Source of the DNA: Streptomyces clavuligerus
GTDB lineage: Bacteria; Actinomycetota; Actinomycetes; Streptomycetales; Streptomycetaceae
NCBI RefSeq assembly: GCF_005519465.1
Contig: NZ_CP027858.1
Location: forward strand, 2,356,001-2,420,000
DNA length: 64,000 bases
Reading direction: 5' to 3'
The position numbers and the translations under genes were made by a program. The notes under the pieces are model-generated. The model worked only from the letters and a program-made list of their open reading frames with translations. It was not told the origin of the DNA and did not search any database. Each line of letters starts with the position of its first letter. The first letter of the stretch is position 1. Positions 37,818 through 45,516 of this stretch are shown here, in pieces.

Positions 37818-39257
37818 TCAGGGCAGCGCCCGGCAGAGCGCCGCCAGCGCGCCCGGCCAGGCGCTGTCGCTCGGGCGCCCGTACCCGACCACCAGCGCGT
37901 CCCCGCCGTCCGGCGCGTCCGGGTGCCGGAAGCGGGACAGCCCCTCCAGCGCGAGCCCCTGCCAGGCCGCCGCCCGGATCACGGACGGCTCGGTGCCCCG
38001 GGGGAGTTCCAGCACGGCGTGCAGCCCCGCCGCGATCCCGCTGACCCGGATGTCCGGCGCGTGTTCGGCCAGCGCCGCGACGAGCTGGTCCCGGCGGCTG
38101 CGGTAGCGCAGCCGCACCGCCCGGACATGGCGGTCGTACGCGCCCGACGCGAGGAACTCCGCGAGCGTGAGCTGGTCGGGGGCGCCGAGTGCCCAGTCCG
38201 TGCGCCTGCGGGTGGTCTTGGCCCGCAGCACCTCGTCCACCAGGTGCTCCGGCAGCACCATCCAGCCCAGCCGCAGCCCCGGGGCGAGGGACTTGCTCGC
38301 CGTGCCGAGGTAGACGACCCGTTCGGGGTCGAGCCCCTGGAGCGCCCCGACCGGACGGCGGTCGTAGCGGAACTCGCCGTCGTAGTCGTCCTCCAGGAGC
38401 AGCCCGCCCGTGCGCCGCGCCCAGTCGACGACGGCGACCCGGCGGTCGGGGTGCAGGGGCAGCCCCAGCGGGAACTGGTGCGCGGGGGTGAGCAGCACCG
38501 CGCCCGCGCCGTCCGTCAGGGCGCCGTCGACCCGGGTGCCGAGGTCGTCGTGCCCGAGCGGGCGGGTGCGCAGACCGTGGTCGTCCAGGGTGTCCCAGTG
38601 CAGGTCGAGCCCGTGCGACTCCACGGCGACCGAGCGTGTCCGGCGTCCCCGCAGCACCTTCGCCATCAGCGTCAGTCCGTGCAGGAAGCCGGAGCAGACC
38701 AGAATCCGGTCCGGGTGCGTGACGACGCCCCGGGTCCGGGCCAGATACTCGGCGAGCGCGGCCCGCAGCTCGGGCCTGCCCCGGGGGTCCCCGTAGCCGA
38801 ACGCCTCGTCCGGCGCGGCCGTGAGCGCCCGGCGAGCGGCCCGCAGCCACTCCGCCCGGGGAAACGAGGACAGATCGGGCGTCCCCGCCCGCAGATCGTG
38901 CCTCGGCCCACCGCGCTCCGCCCGCACCCGCGCGGCGGGCCCGCCCCGCCGCACCCCCCGCCCGACGGGCGCGGACTGCGGCGCGACCCGGGTCCCCGAC
39001 CCCTGACGCGCGACGAGCCTTCCCTCCGCGACGAGTTCGGCGTACGCCTCGGCGACGGTGTTCCGCGCCACCCCGAGATCGACGGCGAGCACCCGCGACG
39101 ACGGCAACCGCGTCCCCGGCGCCAGCCGCCCACTCCGCACGGCCTCCCGCAACGCCTCCACCAGCCCGGCCCGCAACCGGGGCCCGCGCACCTCCAGATG
39201 CAGATCGGCCCCGATCCCGGCGCCGCGCGAAGTGGCTGCCGCCCGGGGTTCCGTCAT
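37818..39257 (-). CDS. MocR/PdxR-type regulator (GntR helix-turn-helix plus aminotransferase domain)
   Basis: 479 residues. Winged helix at about 22-95 (LVEALREAVRSGRLAPGTRL, VARNTVAEAYAELVAEGRL), linker, then a fold-type I aminotransferase-like domain from about 120 with the PLP lysine in TASKSLAPGLRLGWM. Such proteins bind PLP or aminated PLP and switch nearby operons (vitamin B6, GABA). No pdx or gab genes lie next to it here, so the target is unknown. ATG at 39257. Confidence 0.85.
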   Translation of the reverse strand: MTEPRAAATSRGAGIGADLHLEVRGPRLRAGLVEALREAVRSGRLAPGTRLPSSRVLAVDLGVARNTVAEAYAELVAEGRLVARQGSGTRVAPQSAPVGRGVRRGGPAARVRAERGGPRHDLRAGTPDLSSFPRAEWLRAARRALTAAPDEAFGYGDPRGRPELRAALAEYLARTRGVVTHPDRILVCSGFLHGLTLMAKVLRGRRTRSVAVESHGLDLHWDTLDDHGLRTRPLGHDDLGTRVDGALTDGAGAVLLTPAHQFPLGLPLHPDRRVAVVDWARRTGGLLLEDDYDGEFRYDRRPVGALQGLDPERVVYLGTASKSLAPGLRLGWMVLPEHLVDEVLRAKTTRRRTDWALGAPDQLTLAEFLASGAYDRHVRAVRLRYRSRRDQLVAALAEHAPDIRVSGIAAGLHAVLELPRGTEPSVIRAAAWQGLALEGLSRFRHPDAPDGGDALVVGYGRPSDSAWPGALAALCRALP

Positions 39258-39470
39258 GGGGAGGGACGATACCGCCGGGTCACGCGACGGCGGGCGGGGC
39301 CCATGGCGGAGCTGACCGGACCACGATCAGACGGTGTACGCCCCGTGCGGGATCACCGGCTCCCAGACCGCCTTAAAGGCCGTCGCGCACTGAGCCGCGA
39401 CGGCGTCGGTCGGACTCCGCGACACGGAGCGCCCCCGGAGAAGCGGGACCACCCACCACAAGCGGTTGAT
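39258..39470. other. Left boundary of the low-GC island
   Basis: 213 bases between the MocR start and the first DUF397 gene. GC content falls here from core values. No gene, repeat or attachment site is evident. Confidence 0.4.
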
Positions 39471-39659
39471 TCAGAGCGAGTCGACTTGCGCGACGAAAGC
39501 GGACCAGGCACCGGCCTGAGCCTGTATCTCCGGCCGGTCGCGGTCCTTGCTGTCGCGGACACGGACGACACCGGGAAGGCCCTGGCCTGAGACCTTGACT
39601 TCGACACAGTTGTCATTGCTTCCACTGTAGGAGCTGATGTGCCAGTCGGACTGTGTCAT
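39471..39659 (-). CDS. DUF397 protein, partner of regulator 1
   Basis: 62 residues, DUF397 family (WHISSYSGSNDNCVEV, VVRVRDSKDRD, AWSAFVAQV). DUF397 proteins are encoded next to DUF5753 helix-turn-helix regulators throughout Streptomyces (WhiJ-type and Scr1/Scr2-type pairs) and are proposed to modulate them, in an antitoxin-like way. The ATG overlaps the regulator stop by four bases (ATGA), so they are coupled. Confidence 0.85.
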   Translation of the reverse strand: MTQSDWHISSYSGSNDNCVEVKVSGQGLPGVVRVRDSKDRDRPEIQAQAGAWSAFVAQVDSL

Positions 39660-40468
39660 CGGTGCTTCCTTCGCGCGTCCCTCATGACCTGAGCCGACGC
39701 CTCGGTGTCCAACGCGCCGGCCTGGAGCTGATCGTAGATCCTCTGGAACCTATCGACGTCGTCGGGCTCTTGGTAGTACGCACCCGTGTTGAACCCCTCG
39801 GCATAGGCAGAACGCTCCCCTTCCGGGGCCGTCAGCAGACTGATGGAGCCCGGGATCGCAGGCTTGTTCAGCGGCAGGATCTGGATGTTGATGTTGGGGT
39901 GCCCGACCATCACCAGCAGATGATCGATCTGTGCGGCCATCGTCTCAGGGCTGCCGTGCCCCTGCACGAGTGCTGTCTCGTAGAGCACCACCCATAGCCA
40001 GGGAGGGTTGGGGCGCCCAAAGATGGTCTGCCGCTCGATGCGCCTGACGACGGCGTCCTCAAGGTCTGCGGACCTCTCGGGGTAGTCGATCCCCATCAGG
40101 GCCCTGGCATACGGCTCGACTTGGAGCAGCCCGGGAACGGCGAGCGAAAACTCATGGATGGCGCGGGCCGTCGCCTGAGCCCTGAGGAATCGCTTCGCGT
40201 AGTCCTTGAAAGCCTCGGCCTTGATCAGTGGCCACAGCTCGGTCAGCGAGCCATTCGCCCTCAGGACGACGTCAAGCTGCTCCGTCAGACGCCGCCCAGG
40301 GGGGTCGTTGGCGGTCTCGATCTGGGTGATCCGACCGGGGCCGACGAACACCTTCTCGGCAAGCTCCTCAACGGACCACCCCAAAGCCAGCCTGAGCTTT
40401 CGAATCCTCGCGCCCAACAGGTCTTCCACGCTCTTTTCCGGCGTCAACTCCTTCGGCGGCCTGGCCAT
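39656..40468 (-). CDS. XRE helix-turn-helix regulator with DUF5753 domain (regulator 1)
   Basis: 270 residues. XRE DNA-binding domain at about 17-75 (ARIRKLRLALGWSVEELAEK, GRITQIETANDPPGRRLTEQ) and a DUF5753 effector domain at about 95-265 (FSLAVPGLLQVEPYARALMG, PEGERSAYAEGFNTGAYYQE). It belongs to the WhiJ/Scr1-like group. The ATG has GGGGGGAG three to five bases upstream. Its promoter region carries the palindrome at 40485-40503 directly after a TAATAT -10, so autorepression is likely. A divergent 39-residue peptide gene starts 145 bases away. Confidence 0.88.
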   Translation of the reverse strand: MARPPKELTPEKSVEDLLGARIRKLRLALGWSVEELAEKVFVGPGRITQIETANDPPGRRLTEQLDVVLRANGSLTELWPLIKAEAFKDYAKRFLRAQATARAIHEFSLAVPGLLQVEPYARALMGIDYPERSADLEDAVVRRIERQTIFGRPNPPWLWVVLYETALVQGHGSPETMAAQIDHLLVMVGHPNINIQILPLNKPAIPGSISLLTAPEGERSAYAEGFNTGAYYQEPDDVDRFQRIYDQLQAGALDTEASAQVMRDARRKHR

Positions 40469-40484
40469 CGGCTCCCCCCGTTTA

Positions 40485-40510
40485 TTCGGTTTCGGGAACC
40501 GAAGATATTA
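40485..40510 (-). promoter_or_regulatory. Promoter -10 and operator of regulator 1
   Basis: TTCGGTT / AACCGAA perfect seven-base arms (40485-40491, 40497-40503) around TCGGG, and on the minus strand TAATAT (40510-40505) immediately before it. The palindrome sits at the expected transcription start, a classic self-repression position. Confidence 0.5.
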
Positions 40511-40613
40511 CCCCTGGTGATCAGAGCACTACGCAAGTCACGGTGGGGTGAACGGGGCGCCCGGAGAGGCGGGCTCTGGAGCACCACTCACCTCATGGAG
40601 AAAGGGCCAGGTC

Positions 40614-40733
40614 ATGGGCGGCATCGAAAGATTGTTCAACACTCGTTTCGGTGACGAGGACGACGACAGCGATCTCCAGGACGACGGCGGGGCCGGAGGC
40701 TGCGGCGACGGCGACGGGTGCGGGCGCCAGTGA
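40614..40733 (+). CDS. Small acidic peptide with C-terminal Cys-Gly motif
   Basis: 39 residues starting MGGIERLFNTRFG, then an acidic EDDDSDLQDDGG segment and the tail GGCGDGDGCGRQ. The ATG is preceded by GGAGAAAGG. Two cysteines six apart in a Gly/Asp tail, behind a leader-like N-terminus, recall ribosomally made modified peptides, but no modification enzyme is adjacent. It could also be a small regulatory or metal-binding protein. It is divergent from regulator 1 and followed by a hairpin. No family recognised. Confidence 0.55.
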   Translation: MGGIERLFNTRFGDEDDDSDLQDDGGAGGCGDGDGCGRQ

Positions 40734-40762
40734 CCCGCTAGTCTCCGCACACCAGTGAACGG

Positions 40763-40790
40763 AGGGCGACCCCCGGCACGGGGGCCGCCC
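40763..40790 (+). terminator. Hairpin between the peptide gene and the TTG-start gene
   Basis: GGGCGACCCCCG / CGGGGGCCGCCC pairs with one mismatch and a very short loop, followed by TT. It ends 10 bases before the GGAGGA ribosome site of the next gene, so it may be an attenuator for that gene rather than a simple terminator. Confidence 0.5.
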
Positions 40791-40813
40791 TTCCCGGGCC
40801 GGAGGAAAAATCA

Positions 40814-41239
40814 TTGAAAGGTCCAGTCCACCATCACGCCTACACCTGGATCGGGAGCGGCTCCGATTACGGCACGGACTCATTGCGCCGTCCGACGAAC
40901 GCACAGTTCAGCACATTGAGCGTCGCCCCTATCGAGCCTGCGAACTGGCTCCTCAAGTCGCCCAAGATGATCAAGGGGACATTCACCGAAGCTGCTGCTG
41001 CCCTCGCCTGGTTCGAGGAACAGATCAGGGCGTACGCCCAGAGCTTCGACTCGGACTATCAGAAGTCGGAGGCAGCGATCAGGTCTCATGTCGACGGCGC
41101 CCAGGAGTCCATCAAGATCCAACGCGACGCCGTGGGCGGGTGGTGGATGAATGGCGGATCTTCGTTCTACTCGGTTCAGCTTGTAGCCTGCCCGAACTTC
41201 TTCCGCCTGGAGTACGCCTGTCCTCAGCCTCCGGGCTGA
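40814..41239 (+). CDS. Unknown protein, TTG start
   Basis: 141 residues, soluble, no signal peptide. The TTG at 40814 has a perfect GGAGGA seven bases upstream, which decides the start. N-terminus KGPVHHHAYTWIGSGSDYG; middle helical (FTEAAAALAWFEEQIRAYAQ); C-terminal WWMNGGSSFYSVQLVACPNF with two cysteines in the last 20 residues. Codon use is less GC-rich than flanking core genes. I do not recognise a family. It may be a product or effector of the two-regulator island. Confidence 0.6.
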   Translation: MKGPVHHHAYTWIGSGSDYGTDSLRRPTNAQFSTLSVAPIEPANWLLKSPKMIKGTFTEAAAALAWFEEQIRAYAQSFDSDYQKSEAAIRSHVDGAQESIKIQRDAVGGWWMNGGSSFYSVQLVACPNFFRLEYACPQPPG

Positions 41240-41264
41240 CCGAGGGGGCGTGACGCCAACAGAC

Positions 41265-41299
41265 AGCCCCGCGCCCTCCGTTGCCGAGGGGGCGGGGCT
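41265..41299. terminator. Bidirectional terminator
   Basis: AGCCCCGCGCCCTC / GAGGGGGCGGGGCT, 14-base stem with one mismatch and a seven-base loop, between the converging unknown gene and the second DUF397 gene. Confidence 0.7.
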
Positions 41300-41313
41300 G
41301 TGCTGTGCGCTCG

Positions 41314-41511
41314 TTACAGAGCTGCCTCACGAGCCATGGTCACCAGACCCGCGAACGCCTCGGAGGACACCATCAGAACGGGGCCGTCGGCGCACTTGCT
41401 GTCCCTGACAGGGACGACACCCGCAGCGGAGGCGTACGAGGGAGCCCACTCGACACAAGTACCGCCGTTACCGCTGTACGAGGACTTGATCCAGTTAAGG
41501 GGTTCGGTCAT
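41314..41511 (-). CDS. DUF397 protein, partner of regulator 2
   Basis: 65 residues (WIKSSYSGNGGTCVEWAPSY, VVPVRDSKCADGP). Same family and same position as the DUF397 protein at 39471. The ATG shares one base with the stop of regulator 2 (TGATG); a GTG three bases earlier would give a four-base overlap. Confidence 0.87.
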   Translation of the reverse strand: MTEPLNWIKSSYSGNGGTCVEWAPSYASAAGVVPVRDSKCADGPVLMVSSEAFAGLVTMAREAAL

Positions 41512-42350
41512 CACGAGGTGCCCTTTCGTACCTGGTTGATCACGGCCACAGACTCCGCCTGCGACAGCGCTTCCGTCTGTAGCTGATGGTAGGCCCTCAT
41601 CAGCGGCGCCACAGAAGTGATCTCACGATCCAGGTAGCCCCGAGCCTGGGACTCGACATACGCGACCACGGAGCGGTCCGCCAGCGTCAGCAAGTTCACT
41701 GATCGGTTGAACGGCCGCAGCTCCCCCATGACGAACGGAGCGATGTGAAGCGAGGTGTTGGGCTGCTCGGCGAACTCGATCAATCGCGCCAACTGCCGCT
41801 CCATGACCTCAAGCCCGCCGATGCAATGACGAATACAGCTCTCGTCCAGCACCGCGATCATCATGGGCGGTAGAGGGCGCACGAGCGCGGCCTGGCGCCG
41901 TATCAAGTAGTCGACTCGCTCAGTGGCCTGCTCGGCCGTAATACTTCCCCGCTTGACGTTGCCCGCCTCAACGGCTGCCGCGTACTCACTCGTCTGGAGC
42001 GGACCAGGAACCAGGCCCACATCGAACAGCCGGATTTCCGCCGCAGTGGCCTCCTTCCCGACGTACTCCGGAAAGCCTTCTACCAGCGCCCCGTTCTCGA
42101 TCTCGTTCCACTGGCGTTCGAACGTGTCGAGTGTGCCTTCGAGACCGAAGGCGATGTCCAAGGCGCGCGCGACTGGAAGAGTCGGCGGCTTATTGGCAGT
42201 TTCGATCGCCGAGATGTGCCTGCCTGAGTAGCCCATCCGGGCGGCCAGCTCGTCCTGCGTCCACTTGCGTGCCTCGCGCAACCTGCGGACACGCACTCCG
42301 AACCGTTCCTGCGGACTTCCGTCGGGGTTCAACTTCTTTCGGTTTACCAA
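41511..42350 (-). CDS. XRE helix-turn-helix regulator with DUF5753 domain (regulator 2)
   Basis: 279 residues. XRE domain at about 16-75 (FGVRVRRLREARKWTQDELA, GYSGRHISAIETANKPPTLP) and DUF5753 domain (LVPGPLQTSEYAAAVEAGNV, LDESCIRHCIGGLEVMERQL). The TTG at 42350 is preceded by GGAGAG at good spacing and opens on the typical VNRKKLNPD; a GTG at 42362 lacks a ribosome site. A minus-strand TAGGGT (42393-42388) followed by the palindrome GGAATTCC is the likely promoter. It is a paralogue of regulator 1, but not a recent copy. Confidence 0.87.
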   Translation of the reverse strand: MVNRKKLNPDGSPQERFGVRVRRLREARKWTQDELAARMGYSGRHISAIETANKPPTLPVARALDIAFGLEGTLDTFERQWNEIENGALVEGFPEYVGKEATAAEIRLFDVGLVPGPLQTSEYAAAVEAGNVKRGSITAEQATERVDYLIRRQAALVRPLPPMMIAVLDESCIRHCIGGLEVMERQLARLIEFAEQPNTSLHIAPFVMGELRPFNRSVNLLTLADRSVVAYVESQARGYLDREITSVAPLMRAYHQLQTEALSQAESVAVINQVRKGTS

Positions 42351-42413
42351 CGTGCTCTCCACCCAGCGAACGTTGAAGGGAATTCCGACCCTAGGCCATC
42401 CTGAGGCCCGTCG

Positions 42414-42429
42414 GTAGCGGAATCGCTAC
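42414..42429. promoter_or_regulatory. Operator-like inverted repeat upstream of regulator 2
   Basis: GTAGCG GAAT CGCTAC, perfect six-base arms, in the divergent region between regulator 2 and the 56-residue peptide gene, just upstream of the regulator's -10. Confidence 0.4.
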
Positions 42430-42527
42430 ACAGCGCAGTGGCACACGCGTTCCCTGCGGAAGCGTCAACTCCCCTTCCGGCAAAAGCATGTTGGCACCAA
42501 CGAATTCCCACCCCCACGTTCAACTCC

Positions 42528-42542
42528 CCAACCGGAGGTTGG
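42528..42542 (+). promoter_or_regulatory. Ribosome site inside a hairpin
   Basis: CCAACC GGA GGTTGG forms a six-base stem whose loop and right arm contain the GGAGG ribosome site of the peptide starting at 42545. Translation may be masked unless the stem is opened. The same bases could also be a DNA operator. Confidence 0.45.
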
Positions 42543-42544
42543 CA

Positions 42545-42715
42545 ATGCGTCAGCCCTATCGCATGGAACTGGAGTTCAACCCCTTCGACTTCGGCCCCTG
42601 CGAGTGCCCCATGATCAATTGCCCGCTCAGGCCGAGCCCCCCTCAGGACGAGCCGCCCCCACCGGAATCGAAAGGCTTTCCGTGCGACCCCGAAAGTCCA
42701 AACGGCACTCCATAA
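42545..42715 (+). CDS. Small proline- and cysteine-containing peptide
   Basis: 56 residues starting MRQPYRMELEFNPFDFGPCE, with three cysteines in a short stretch (PCECPMINCP) and a fourth near the C-terminus, and a proline-rich second half (SPPQDEPPPPESKG). GGAGG lies six bases upstream. It stands divergent from regulator 2 exactly as the 39-residue peptide stands to regulator 1. No family recognised; it has no signal peptide and could be a metal-binding or modified peptide. Confidence 0.5.
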   Translation: MRQPYRMELEFNPFDFGPCECPMINCPLRPSPPQDEPPPPESKGFPCDPESPNGTP

Positions 42716-42726
42716 CGAGCGCCCTG

Positions 42727-42813
42727 ATGACCTTCTCCCTGTGGGCCCTCACCCTGGGGGTCATCGCCTCCGGGGTCGCGCGGGAGCTGGATACGCTCCG
42801 TCTGCCCACCTAG
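42727..42813 (+). CDS. Possible 28-residue membrane peptide
   Basis: MTFSLWALTLGVIASGVARE followed by a short charged end: one hydrophobic helix and a basic/acidic tail. It starts 12 bases after the stop of the 56-residue peptide. The ribosome site (GAGCG) is weak. The shape fits a small membrane peptide or type I toxin-like product, but it may not be translated. Confidence 0.35.
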   Translation: MTFSLWALTLGVIASGVARELDTLRLPT

Positions 42814-42881
42814 CGGGCCCCATCCGAGTGGCCCAAGATCCTGGCGGCGGAATGGACCACACCTCCGTGTCACTTCCGCCC

Positions 42882-42897
42882 TAGGTTCGACGGCATG
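42882..42897 (+). promoter_or_regulatory. Leaderless -10 box for the CMD gene
   Basis: TAGGTT at 42882-42887, seven bases, ATG at 42895; no Shine-Dalgarno. Confidence 0.5.
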
Positions 42898-43416
42898 AGC
42901 ACTGAACCGAACACCACGGACACCGCCGCCACCAGGAACCCCGAGGAGCCGCCCCGGCTCGACTGGACCGAGCCGGCGCCGGATCTCTACAAGGCGATGG
43001 TCCGGCTGGACCGGGTCGCGCGGGAGGGCGTCGACCCCGTGCTGCTGGAGCTGGTCAAGATCCGGGCCTCGCAGCTCAACCGCTGCGCCTTCTGCCTCGA
43101 CATGCACAGCAAGGACGCCCTGGCCGCCGGGGAGTCCGTCGAGCGGATCGTCCAGCTCTCCGCGTGGCAGGAGTCACGGCACTTCTACACCGCCAAGGAG
43201 ATCGCCGCGCTCGAACTGACCGAGGCGGTCACCGTGCTGACCGACGGCTTCGTCCCGGACGAGGTATATGCGAGAGCCCGCGCGGCCTTCGACGAGACGG
43301 AGCTGGCCCGGCTGGTCGGGGCCATCATCGTGATCAACGCGTGGAACCGCTTCGGGGTGACCTTCCGGCTGACGCCCGGTCACTACACCCCCGGCCAGTA
43401 CCAGCACGCACACTGA
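42895..43416 (+). CDS. Carboxymuconolactone decarboxylase family protein (AhpD-like)
   Basis: 173 residues. The CMD core has the redox pair in NRCAFCLDMHSKDAL, with LELVKIRASQLN before it and ARLVGAIIVINAWNRFGVTF after it. These proteins act as peroxidase-type thiol reductants; many are alkylhydroperoxidase D-like. Leaderless start at 42895. The next gene begins four bases after its stop, so the two form an operon. Confidence 0.87.
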   Translation: MSTEPNTTDTAATRNPEEPPRLDWTEPAPDLYKAMVRLDRVAREGVDPVLLELVKIRASQLNRCAFCLDMHSKDALAAGESVERIVQLSAWQESRHFYTAKEIAALELTEAVTVLTDGFVPDEVYARARAAFDETELARLVGAIIVINAWNRFGVTFRLTPGHYTPGQYQHAH

Positions 43417-43420
43417 CCCC

Positions 43421-44176
43421 ATGGAGCCCACACACCACATGACCGCCGTCGAGACTTTCCGCGCGCTCCACCACGGCCGGTCCGCCGCCGACCCCCTCGT
43501 CCTGCCCGGCCCCTGGGACGCGGCGAGCGCCCGCGCCTTCGCCGACGCGGGCTTCCCGGCGCTGGCGACCCCCAGCGCCGGGGTGGCGGCCTCGCTCGGC
43601 TACACGGACGGCCAGACTCCGGCCGACGAGATGTTCGCAGCGGTGGCCCGGATCGCGCGGGCGGTGGACATCCCCGTCTCCGCCGATGTCGAGTCCGGGT
43701 ACGGGCTGCCGCCCAAGGAACTGGTGGCGCGGCTGCTGGAGGCGGGGGCCGTCGGCTGCAATCTGGAGGACTCCACCGGTCCGGACCACGCCCTGCGCGA
43801 CCCCCGCGCGCACGCCGACTGGCTGGCGGAGGTCCGCGCGGAAGCGGGCGCCGCGCTCTTCGTCAACGCCCGGGTGGACTCCTTCCTGGGCCGGACCGCC
43901 GACCCGGCCGAGGCCATCACGCGCGCCCGGCTCTATGTCGCGGCCGGAGCCGACTGCGTCTATCCGATCCTCATGCCGCCCGCCCATCTGCCCCGGTTCC
44001 GCGCGGAGGTCGAAGGACCGGTCAACGCCCTTCCGCTCGCGCCCCGGGACACCCCGGCGGAGCTGGGGCGGCTGGGCGCCACCCGGATCACCTTCGGGCC
44101 GCGTCTCCAGCGGTGGACGGCCGGCGCGGTGGCCTCGATGGCGGAGCGGCTGCGGGAGGGAACCGTCCCCGAGTGA
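43421..44176 (+). CDS. Isocitrate lyase/phosphoenolpyruvate mutase family protein
   Basis: 251 residues, TIM barrel of the PEP mutase/isocitrate lyase group. LPGPWDAASARAFADAGFPA, SADVESGYG (metal-binding Asp/Glu) and CNLEDSTG are typical. The lyase KKCGH-type loop is not obvious, so it is not a true isocitrate lyase; C-C or P-C cleavage of a small oxo-acid is plausible. Cotranscribed with the CMD gene. Confidence 0.8.
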   Translation: MEPTHHMTAVETFRALHHGRSAADPLVLPGPWDAASARAFADAGFPALATPSAGVAASLGYTDGQTPADEMFAAVARIARAVDIPVSADVESGYGLPPKELVARLLEAGAVGCNLEDSTGPDHALRDPRAHADWLAEVRAEAGAALFVNARVDSFLGRTADPAEAITRARLYVAAGADCVYPILMPPAHLPRFRAEVEGPVNALPLAPRDTPAELGRLGATRITFGPRLQRWTAGAVASMAERLREGTVPE

Positions 44177-44215
44177 CCGCAGGGTCCCGTTCCACCACCG
44201 TTCCAGGAACGCGAA

Positions 44216-44251
44216 CCGCCCCCGCCGCCCGGGAAAGGGCGACGGGGGCGG
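44216..44251. terminator. Convergent terminator
   Basis: CCGCCCCCGCCGCCC / GGGCGACGGGGGCGG, 15-base stem with one mismatch and a six-base loop, between the PEP-mutase-like gene and mdh. Confidence 0.75.
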
Positions 44252-44272
44252 AACGGAACAGAACGGGCCGGA

Positions 44273-45481
<1,209 letters not shown>

Positions 45482-45516
45482 TCACGCCCGGCGCCGGGTG
45501 GCCCCGCCCCGGCTCA

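Noticed and set aside
42604..42813. 69-codon frame overlapping the 56-residue peptide
   Set aside because: Its first two thirds overlap the better-supported peptide in another frame; only the last 28 codons look like a possible product.
39258..42894. Integrated mobile element around the regulator island
   Set aside because: Lower GC suggests transfer, but there is no integrase, transposase, tRNA or flanking direct repeat.
42848..42897. SigR-type promoter for the CMD gene
   Set aside because: GGAAT and GTT are present but 31 bases apart instead of the usual 18-19; the leaderless -10 explains the start better.
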